A DNA stretch of 64,000 bases from Diphasiastrum complanatum (taxonomy: Eukaryota; Streptophyta; Lycopodiopsida; Lycopodiales; Lycopodiaceae): the NCBI GenBank assembly GCA_029204225.1, contig CM055092.1, positions 76,601,317 through 76,665,316 on the forward strand, written 5' to 3'. The notes below the pieces were generated by a model. The model had not been told where the DNA came from. It made no database searches and saw only the letters and a list, made by a program, of their open reading frames with translations. Position numbers and translations under genes: made by a program. Shown one piece after another: positions 48,011 through 57,273 of the stretch. The first letter of the stretch is position 1; each line of letters begins with the position of its first letter.

Positions 48011-51000
48011 ATGGAAGTTATCATGTCTGATATTGCGGGAAACGTCGAGGAGGCGACCTTGAAATTTGCACCAGATTCCAGAATGCAATGGCTGAAAGGA
48101 AAGGTTTGCATTGCATTGGATATTTCAGATTCAGTGTTCGATGCGTTTCTGAAAGATGAAGCTGCACGTAGTTGCCTGACAGGATTCCTCGATGCATCGG
48201 AGTTGTGCCTCGTCTTTTTTACGGAAGAATCCCGTAGTGGCTTGGAAGACGGTTCTCTGGAAAGGTTAAAGACCGAAAATGGCGCCAGTAGTGCAGATGC
48301 GAACATTGAAGTCGAGCAAAGAGGAGTGAAGGTGCTTCATGCTTGCACGAACCATTTTGCCGATGACCGTACATTTAGAACTGTCATGTACTTTGTGAAG
48401 CTGGAAACTGGGAGAATTAAACCAGAACAAGTGGATCGGACTGTGGAATATGGAGTGTTACCATTAGGCCCTTCCTTGAGCACATTGGAGCAGGCAAGTC
48501 TTGATTAAACCTCTTAGTTTCACAGTGAGGCTAGTTCGCTTTTTTTTTCCATTTAAGTGAAACTAGGAGTAACCTAATCCGTGAAAGTGGTCTTTAACGC
48601 TCCTCCTCCCCACCACATTTGGCACATCCTTCCTGAATAATCTTTGCAAGTGTTCCCCCCTTTGAACTTTCTTTTTCTGTTTTCTGCGTGGTACTACTAG
48701 TGTTGGTGTGAGAATTCTATAGTTTCTGAGGACTTTTGTCCACAGCAGCCCTTCTAAAGGGAGTATAGGCCGCTTTTGATTGATCTGCCCCCAGTGTGTT
48801 GATTATTTGGCCACTCATCTTCTTCATCGTTTCATATGAAGTTTACAATTGCGTAAAATACTGCGATTTTGCTAGATTAGTGGAGTTTCTACAGCAGAAT
48901 ATGACACTCTAGGCAGCAGTAAGAATCCTAGAATGTCTTATCTTCTTAGGCCTCTAGTCAAACATATCAGAGCTTCTGCTCGGATGCAAGGTTGCAAAAG
49001 CCCTGGAATTTTCTCCCTAACTCCCAAATTATAGGCCTGGTTTCTAGTGTGAGTAGTTTTTTGAAATAGCTTGTTGGTTCTCGTTGTCACTGCAGTTGCT
49101 ATTTCAACTCTTCATTCCAGCACTTGCAAGGGATGGAGCTCCAGGTGAGGCCAGTTTTTGGGCCAGTGAAGATGCAAACATTATGGAACACACCGGCAGT
49201 GAGCTTCTGAGTAGCATGCGAAGGTTCTCGTTGCAGGTTTGGGCATGAGACAAGTTATCATGTCTTCTTAAAAGCTAGTGGGAAATATGTTATACATTTG
49301 CCAGTAACTTTAGTGCAACCCTGAACTGCCACTTAATGCAAATAACTGCAGAGGAAATTTTATTCAGTGAATGATGAATTTATGCTGTTAAATTTGTCCT
49401 GAAGTTTATCATTGATTCTTGCATTTAAGTTTTCCTTGTTTGCAAACACTTTTCAGGTCTTAAGTGCGAATCAACTCTTGACGGGGGATGCACAGCTCTT
49501 CATTCCGGCTGTCTCTTCAGAGAGCTTGCAAAAAGCTGAAGTTGATTATGAGTTGGTTCTTCAAGTTAGGATATGTATGCCTTCCTATACATGATGATGA
49601 TACGTTTTGAGTACTATTTTGAAGATTTAGTTCTGAAATCCCTGTTTGTTCAACATTAGAGAATCAGGAATCTCTTGGGAAGAGTTGACCAAAAAGCAAA
49701 TGACAATCAGCAAGAAGAAAGGAATATAATAAAAAACAAGGACCATAATATGCAGACAAGAGTTACCAAGTCATAGGCAAATTACAAAATGCTAGAAACA
49801 AAGCGGACTCCTTAGCTCCCCACTTTTCTGAATTCTATTATTAATCATTTTCTTGTTATTTATGCAGCTGGAGACTGTTGTAACGGATTGGGTACAAGCC
49901 ATAGATATTGTGATTCGGCAAGAAACTGAAAAGGTTTATGCCATGCTGTGCGTCATTTGCTAAAATCGAAGTTTTGGTATTAAAATGTTTTGTCTGAAAC
50001 ATATGCGACTGGGAAGATTAGCAGGAGTGAAAAGCCATGTCTTTGACTGCTACACACTTTATAAAAATCTGAAGGACTTCAGACTATCTAACCTGCTGTT
50101 TTGCTCTTATTTAACACCCAAATGCATATACCTTCCTCTAATGCTTTCAGAACTTTCTATGTTGACTTCTGCAGTAAGGCTCCAAAGCTCAAATAAATTT
50201 TCATCTGCTTACTTGACATATCCTTGTTCTGTCATCTGATCCAGCTAACCTATGTTTTGTGAGAAATTGGCAAAAATTTAGCTTGGTATTTTTTATGATA
50301 GAAGTTTGTAAGTGAATCTCACATGTGTGGAGGATGTTCCCACGTGCGGAGAATTGTAAAGTAAATCAAAATGTTTGATATAGGGGTCTCATAGAATTTC
50401 ATAGTCAAGCATTTAGGTGTAGGATGTTGATAGGGTCAAATTTGGCATAGATGGCAAATTATCCATTTCCACTTGTAATGCCACTATTGAGTCAAAATAG
50501 AGTAGGAGGCCAAATTTGTGCCAATTAGAGTGTAGACAAGTGTAATGCTTTTGTTTGATGAAGTTTAAGAGGTCCAATAGGATTTAGAGGTGGAACCATG
50601 TATGGTCCAATAGGAATTTGAGGTGTGCTTGAATATAGTCCAATAGAATTAGGAGGTGCATGGATCAATGGCCCAATAGGATTAAGAGGTGACAAAGTGT
50701 GGTCCAATCATAGTAAGCATAGTGGTAGCTCGTGGATCTACTAGTATCATTGTACTCCTCATTTTGGATCTAATTGATTTTGAGATTGAGTGGATTTTGA
50801 GTGTCATTGAATTTCTAGCTTTCTCTCTCTACCCGAGAGCTCATGATGGTTTTTCTCTCTCTACCCGAGGAGAGCAGCTTGTTTTTACTTAGAATACTTT
50901 TGGAACACTTCCCACGTGTGAGTGAGAGTTGGAAGTGATTGAATGCATGTAGTAGTGTGTTTTTGCCATAGAATCAAAGGTAGATCTTGAATCTCAGTCT

Positions 51001-54000
51001 AGTCGATCTTGGTGCATCTACACACCTTAGGAGATCACAAGTACATGTAGTGGACAATCCACACGTGTGAAATTCAACATGTTTGACATGGATTAGAAAC
51101 TACTGTGGAACTGAGCAGTGTCAGCACACAATCCTTCTGTACTAGCCTGCATCATGACTGAGTTGTTCTTTGCCTGTGGAGAATTCATAGAAACTTAGTA
51201 CAATGGTCTTTGTACAAATATATGCAAGCTAATGTGGATGTATCTTTGCGCATGTGACTTGTACTCTTGGGCCCTAACAAAGTGAGTAGGGATGACATAG
51301 CGTTTGGTCTGTGCTATGCATGATGAAGTTGATGGCCTAAGATTTTGTGGGTGGATGACATAAGGTTGAAAGTTGCAGGCCTCCTTTGTTACGTCAGGAA
51401 CTATCCTTGCCAAATCATTGACATGCATATATTCCTTTCTGTTCTTGTCATCCATAAACCTTGTGTCTCGTGGTCAGGTCAGGATAATTTGTAATCTATT
51501 TGTCAAGTCTCCCAGCTTGTCTTGTCAAAATGATTGTGAATGTCTTCCACTTTCTTGAATTCACATTTACATTAAGAAAGCAAACTTAAGTGAAGTTTCT
51601 GTATTTACAATTCCGAAGATTGCAGCTTTAGTTCCTTTTTCAGGATATACTTGAAAATAACCCTCTTGTCGAGCTTGAATTCTGGCGTGAACGGAGCAAT
51701 GCCTTAAGCAGGCTTTATGAACAGCTAAACTTTTACACAGCAAAGAAGGTCTTGGCTGTTATGGAGGCTGGGAGCACAAATTTGGACTTGCTGGGAAGCT
51801 TTAAAACTCGAGTAATGTGTTCTAGACTATTTCTGTTTTTTCAAACAAGTGATTCACCTAAGGGCTGGTTTGTGAAGAAATTTTTTTCTATTTACCTACA
51901 TTATGGTCAAGAATCAAGACTTTTTCAGGTTCCTGCTCTGAGATGCTGATGTGGTCACATCTGTCCACAGCTAACAAATTTTCTACTGGTTGGACAGTTT
52001 GCTGAACTTGCGAAAATGTTTCGTGAAGCAAAGGATAATGTGAAATTTCTCACTACAATGGAGAGGCATTTTAAGGTAAACAATGCTTTTAAGCCTTGAG
52101 CAAGTCTATTACTTGCTTCTGACATATACAAGAAGATGCTCTTTTAGAACAATTTTGAAAGAGATGTTGGATTGCTCTTATTGAAGTTTTATGCAATTTC
52201 TGAAATCATCACTTCACATGAGGTACTTTCTTACACATTGAGCATGTCCAAGACTTAAATGATGGAGCATACCAGGATCTGATCCATCAATTCAACGCTG
52301 TTGTTGTGGTTCTAACAACGAAATGGGGAAATGAGATCGCGCTCCACCACTCATTTCAGCTGCAACAGCTTCATCCGGCCACATGCAACCCCACCGCCTC
52401 TTCAACCCTCGATCATTCAAAGAACCACCACCTGCCTATGGAGGAAAGAAAAACATGCAATCACTGCTGGAATTCTTTCCCAGACAGAAGGGCGTGCTTT
52501 CATCCTTTCAAGAAGTCCCAGATTGAAGAGAAAAGCAAGTTGCAGCTTCAAGCAACTAGTCTCTCAAGCCCTGCCATTGTTTCAATCTCTGAATAAGATT
52601 GACAGGTTGTATAAACCAACAGTTGTTTTCCCTCTGCAAGCCAAACCATGCAACTCAAACTCTGAGAACCGACTTCAGGACATCAACTGGCTGCCTAATG
52701 GTCTTTACCAGCTATCCTGAGGTTTCAGGAGTTCAAGATTACTCCAACGAGTTTGGAAATCTGACAAGAAGCTTGTTATGACTGAAAGAACAGGGTTACA
52801 CCCTTCAGGATCACTCCTTGCCTTCAACACGGATTCTCCAGTTCTGCCAAAAGCGAGAAGAGTAATACTGTCTTGTAGGGAATAACAACTCCAGGGGCTC
52901 TTGCTCTCAGTAACCATCTTAGCTTTGCACTCTGCTCAAAGTTAAAGAATTAGAATAATTGCAACTCCAAATTACGTTCCAGAATATGCATGTTTATTGG
53001 AGGATCTTCGTAGGAAAAAAAAATCCTTTCACCCTCAACATGCAATCACCGGAATCATGTCATATATTGTTAACAGTCCATATGGACTGGATAAATCGAT
53101 TTACCATCAATTTATCTATGAACTTGAACAAGTCTCAAGATGACATGATTCAGAACATTATGGATTGACGCATGCTATCAAAACTTTAACCAAGCAGAAT
53201 CAAGCTACTAGACAAGCAACAAGATCTACTCATGCAGCTCATTCTACATCATTTGAAAGCTTCCTCAAAGAAACAGGAAATGACAAATGACTTCATACTA
53301 ATTCTCAACATCTTTAACAAAATCAATACCTGTAGAAGAGCACTCTACCACAGTTTTAAAAAGCATGCTACAAACAAGAATTAGTGAATCCATATTCTCT
53401 TTCGAGAAATAGCACTCCAATCCGGGATGCAAATCCAAGTGCGTTCCTTCCTCAAACCGATGTAGAGCATGCCATCAATCCCATCCAAGACCGCATCTTT
53501 GCTGTGCTCTGATACCAATGTAATGACCACTAGGAAAACAACTAAGATGAGGATAAGATCAACACACATAGAGACTAATGGGAGCCAAACCACCCATCCA
53601 ACTGAGATGTATCCAACACCTCACCCCCGAGCCATGGCAAGTGAATACCTGAAGAGAGGAGGGAACCTAGCAACCAAAAGCCAGAAGCTTAGAATGGAGG
53701 AGGGCGTATCCCTACCCGTGTACATAGTGGTAAGAAGACTGTGCATGCATCCATACAACCTCCCATGCAGTCCATCTAAACATAGGTCACATATCCCATG
53801 CTATCCTCATGCATATGACCATCACAAGCCATGCACTGCTCTAGATGTCTCAATAGGAGTGTTTGGGTCCTCTCAAGGTCATTGTTACAAACTGGCCTTG
53901 ACATGGAATTAAATCGAGGCGTAACCAACAATCTCGAATACCGGAGAGCCGGTCCACCATATTAGGACTATTCTAAATCTTTAGCTGAATATGGTCATAA

Positions 54001-54207
54001 CAGTGCGATCCTAGAGAGGCATTCAAATTGATTCCTATGGAGCAAATGGTCCCTTAAAGATGACTCTCTGTTATCGTGATGTGCTTTGAAAGAAATCAAT
54101 AAAGTGAAAGGATTGCATTTTTTTGTGTTCTATTCTAGTTTTGTGTGATAAAGTTCCATTGACTGTATCTTGTCATCTCTTACATTGTGTTCCTTCCAAA
54201 ATCTTTG

Positions 54208-54258
<51 letters not shown>

Positions 54259-54424
54259 AATATTTATAATTTCTTCTTTGCAGACTATCAAAGTAGGTCC
54301 ACTACCAAGAGTACTGGAGATCATAAGCCCCATGATGAATGCTCTGCGCATGGTTTGGATCATATCTCGTTACTACTCCGATGATGCTCATATGGCATCC
54401 CTTATGGAACGAATAGCATGCCAG
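48011..54424 (+). CDS. Dynein heavy chain, N-terminal exons 1-7 (gene continues beyond the window)
   Basis: Exons: 48,011-48,493; 49,096-49,236; 49,457-49,564; 49,868-49,933; 51,644-51,811; 51,998-52,075; 54,284-54,424. They give 395 codons and every intron is phase 0. Intron 1 uses a GC donor (CAG|GCAAGT); the others are GT-AG. An in-frame TAG lies six codons upstream of the ATG. The product matches the dynein heavy chain tail (DHC_N1): WLKGKVCIALDIS, HACTNHFADDRTFRTVMYF, LETVVTDWVQAIDIVIRQE, LVELEFWRERSNALSRLYEQL, FREAKDNVKFLTTMERHFK and MMNALRMVWIISRYYSDD. These features fit an axonemal heavy chain that moves sperm flagella. The last phrase recalls inner-arm types, but I cannot assign a class. 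An acceptor at 51,970 would add nine in-frame codons to exon 6. Linker, AAA ring and stalk lie past the window. Confidence 0.9.
48494..49095 (+). other. Dynein intron 1, GC-AG type
   Basis: The donor is CAG|GCAAGT. No GT gives the same join: the first GT (GCAA|GTC) is a poor donor. The acceptor TGTCACTGCAG restores the tail (SLSTLEQ joined to LLFQLFIPAL). Confidence 0.85.
49934..51643 (+). other. Dynein intron 4 with a minisatellite
   Basis: 1.7 kb, no coding signal. At 50,570-50,712 about five copies of 'ggtccaataggattTagaggtg' (unit 30-40 bp) occur. At 50,820-50,875 'tttctctctctacccgag' is duplicated. Confidence 0.75.
53506..53889 (-). mobile_element. LTR and tRNA-iMet primer site inside dynein intron 6
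   Basis: The plus strand GCTCTGATACCA at 53,506-53,517 is a minus-strand primer site. The adjoining LTR 53,519-53,889 has inverted termini (TGTAATGACC and GGTCATTGTTACA). The element's internal part would extend toward 52,270, where no recognisable pol motif or second LTR is seen, so it is non-autonomous or truncated. Confidence 0.6.
54211..54256. repeat. (AG)n microsatellite next to a splice acceptor
   Basis: About 23 AG units end 27 bases before exon 7 of the dynein gene. The acceptor itself is preceded by a TTTCTTCTTTGCAG tract after the run. Confidence 0.96.
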
Positions 54425-54962
54425 GTAGGCCTACCTATTTGTTTTAGCTATCTTGCATGTTATGTGATGCATGATATGCTTGATTGCTTTTCACAAAGCA
54501 CTCTTTGCTAGCCTCATATGAAGCCTATTATTTGGTGAGCTTTCAATAACTTTTTGTTTGAAGAAAAGTTTGTGGTAGGTTTGGCAACTAAGTTATGGAC
54601 TTGGCTCATTACATTCGCCGCGTCCATTCTTTTATTGTTATTATGCATAAGCAGGCCTAAGGGCCCTTTTTATTCATATACTGGCCTTGGGCCCTATTTG
54701 GTTATATTTGTAGGACTTGGTCACATTGATTTGGAGTGGGGGTCCACCTATTGGGAGGGTGCACTATTTTCCCTCCAAATCCTTTTCCCTCTCTTTTTTG
54801 AATCCTGCATTTGATTCAGGGAGAGGGTATAAGTAGGGCAACATTGTATTCCTTTATTCAGTTTATGATGATTGCTCCTTTTTAGCCTCCTTAAGCATTC
54901 TCTTCCTGCTTTCTTGTCATAGTCCTACTTTCTAGCATAGCTAGTGAATGTTAGCTTGTAAC

Positions 54963-54975
54963 TTGGTATCAGAGC
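54963..54975 (+). promoter_or_regulatory. Primer binding site, tRNA-iMet type (outer element)
   Basis: TTGGTATCAGAGC, complementary to the 3' end of initiator tRNA-Met. It places the LTR to its left and the element on the plus strand. Confidence 0.8.
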
Positions 54976-54978
54976 ACT

Positions 54979-55720
54979 TTCCTGCAGATTGTGGGAGGCT
55001 GTCCAGCGCCCTACCACCCATCACTTTCATCGATTTTTCTCCGTCAACTTTCCTACAGATTGGTGGAGGCTGTCCAGCGCCCTACCACCCATCACTTTCA
55101 TTGATTTTTCTCCGTCATTTTTGCAGATTGGTGGTGGCTGTCCAGCACCCTATTGCCCATCACTTTCGACGATTTCTTCATCATTTTTTGTAGTTTTGGT
55201 GGAGGCTGTCCAGCGCCCTGCTAACCCATCACTTTCGTCGATTTTTTCGGCAGATTTTCATTGTTTTTGCAGATTTGGTAGCTATTGCCCAGCGCCCTAA
55301 TACCTAATCATTTTCGACACTTTTCGTCACCGATTTGCTGTCCATTTTTGATATTGATTGGAGGCTGTCCAGCGTCCTACTACCATCTCATTTTCAGCAG
55401 TAACCCATCACTTTCGTCGATTTTTTTGGCAGATTTTCATTGTTTTTGCAGATTTGGTAGCTATTGCCCCGCACCCTACTACCTCATCATTTTCGACACT
55501 TTTCGTCACCGATTTGCTGTCCATTTTTGATATTGACTGGAGGCTGTCCAGTGCCCTACTACCATCTCATTTTCGGCGGTTCTTTTCACCGACTTGCTAT
55601 CCGTTTCGGCTATTGATTGGAGGCTGTTCGGCACCTTACTTCAGTTCAGCCTATTCTTCAGCATATTGTGGATCTTGGTAGTTGCTGCCCAGTGCCCTAT
55701 TATCTTCAGCCTTTACCTCT
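54979..55720 (+). repeat. Tandem repeats in the outer element's leader
   Basis: Units of roughly 60-110 bp containing 'ttggtggaggctgtccagcg', 'ccctaccacccatcactttc' and 'gattttt' repeat about nine times. A higher-order pair (about 55,203-55,380 against 55,395-55,565) is nearly identical. The frames found here are repeat artefacts. Confidence 0.85.
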
Positions 55721-56059
55721 CTTTGTTGGCACTACCGAGTGAACGACGGATCATCACCCACCCAAGTATTGCTTGCACCCTTTTTGCACTTCCTTTTTGC
55801 ACCTACTTGCTGTCTTTTCTGCTCACATACTGCTCTTTCTAGCCCCCTATTCCTGTTCATATTTGTTGCCTCACACCCTCCTCTGTCCATTTTTCCATTT
55901 TGTTAGAAACCTTCTACTTTCTCAGCCCCTCATTTTCTGATTATTATCCATCTTGATTGACTATTTACGTGCCATTTTTGGTGATTTCAAAAGTTAGACT
56001 AAGTTGGGGTGACGACAAACGTCCTCTCCCTCACGTTTTTGTCTCTTCCTTAGTTCCTA

Positions 56060-56204
56060 TGGCGACTTCTTCATCAGAAGACCCTCCGCAGAGCTCTTTA
56101 GATGATCGTTTTACACATATTGATTCTCGCATGGATCATCTTGAGAGTCGTATTGATCGTATTCTTTCTAGCCTTGAGACTATCCTACCACGAGGGGATA
56201 CCAC
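56060..56204 (+). pseudogene. Outer element gag, first part (interrupted)
   Basis: The start MATSSSEDPPQSSLDDRFTH is followed by a short coiled-coil-like heptad stretch (IDSRMDHLESRIDRILSSLE). The frame is broken at 56,205 by the inserted LTR. The natural continuation begins at 62,436. Confidence 0.8.
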
Positions 56205-56562
56205 TGTTATGAGCTCGTAACCAGTGCCGAACCCTAGAGAACACAGATAGGTCAGATACCACAGTCAGGGTCGTGTCCAGCGTACATGACCAACAGGGCA
56301 AGACAGTGTGAGTAGTGTGCCCCAGCACGGTCCATAGCCATGGCGGTTCTAACACAGCCTAGGGACCCTGTCAGCAGGATAGGGCCCCCAGTTGGGTCCC
56401 GACGTGCAGTCGGCCACGTCAGTGCCACGTGGCCGACACTTGGCAGTAGCATGCTACCAGTCCTCACACTGGGCTAGGAGGGGCTTACTCTATATCAGGG
56501 AGTAGGCAAGGTTGGGTGGATCAGTTAGTGTTTGCCCTACTGTGGTGTTAGGATCTATTACA
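56205..56562 (+). repeat. 5' LTR of the young chromovirus
   Basis: TGTTATGAGC...TCTATTACA. It differs from the 3' LTR at base 6 (T against C) and at two adjacent bases in 'ggcggttcta' against 'ggcgggccta'. A TATA-like 'actctatatcag' lies near 56,489. The small minus-strand frame inside both LTRs is a shadow. Confidence 0.96.
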
Positions 56563-56563
56563 C

Positions 56564-56576
56564 TGGTATCAGAGCC
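56564..56576 (+). promoter_or_regulatory. Primer binding site, tRNA-iMet type
   Basis: TGGTATCAGAGCC, two bases after the 5' LTR. Confidence 0.93.
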
Positions 56577-57273
56577 ATCTCCATCCTAGGGAGTTCAGGA
56601 CAGCAGTAGAGAAAGCTATCAGAAGATAGGAAAGATTTCTCAGATTCTCAGGAAAGAATTGAGGAGGAAAATCGCTGTAGGAACAGCTTTCAAATCCTTG
56701 AAATTTGCTGGGAATTTACAGTTGTTTGAGGCACAATCCCTTGTAGAAGCTCAGCGCTGAAAAATCAGGGATTTACCCTTGATTTTTATGTATCAGTTGT
56801 GGATTTTTGAGCACATTTTAAATAGAAAACGTGGAGCAGGTCCAGCGCTGCCAAATTGGGTGGAAACTTCGAATTTGGAGTGAAATTTTCTGGAATTTGG
56901 AGCGGATCTGAGACAGAATCGTGGGTGCAGGTCCAGCGCTGAAGGTCTTTGGCAGGAACCACAAGTTTGCAACTGTTTTGGGTCCTAAAACGGGAATTTT
57001 GGAGCAAAAAGTATACACCTCAGACAGCGAGGGAAGGGGCCAAGACGATCAGAAGTTTGTTTCTTTTTCTTGGTACCTTGATCTCTGATTTTTCCGGACA
57101 GCAGATCTGAAAGCAGTGGAGGAAGAGCTGAAAGGGCTTTTCTTGATTCTTTCTTTGGAAGTACAGTCCTCAGAAACAGCTAAGTCATCTTTCCTTTCCC
57201 TTGTACAGTTGTAAATTAGTCTTTTAGACTTTTTTCCTTCAGAAGTTAAGGTAGCTCTCTTTCAGTTTCGAAG
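56577..57273 (+). other. Leader of the young chromovirus
   Basis: About 700 non-coding bases before the Gag-Pol ATG. The phrase 'gcaggtccagcgctg' recurs near 56,834 and 56,927, with shorter forms elsewhere. It presumably carries packaging signals; that is inference. Confidence 0.7.

Larger units (their letters stand above)
52076..54283 (+). other. Dynein intron 6, containing LTR-element sequence
   Basis: 2.2 kb between HFK and TIKVGPL. It contains a minus-strand primer site and LTR (53,506-53,889). Frames at 52,306-52,720 are not conserved-looking. An AG microsatellite at 54,211-54,256 lies 27 bases before the acceptor. Confidence 0.75.

Noticed and set aside
51971-51997. Alternative exon 6 acceptor adding nine codons
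   Set aside because: It is in frame, but the added residues LTNFLLVGQ do not resemble the dynein tail, and the acceptor at 51,997 follows a better pyrimidine-rich stretch; kept only as an alternative.
52306-52720. 96- and 129-residue frames between dynein exons
   Set aside because: They overlap in different frames inside intron 6, and the dynein reading continues directly from exon 6 to exon 7 without them.
54948-55906. Several open frames of 74-107 residues
   Set aside because: They run through the leader tandem repeats of the outer element and shift between frames with the repeat unit.
56252-56467. 71-residue minus-strand frame repeated at 62,120-62,335
   Set aside because: It lies in both LTRs of the same element and is duplicated for that reason; no coding signature.
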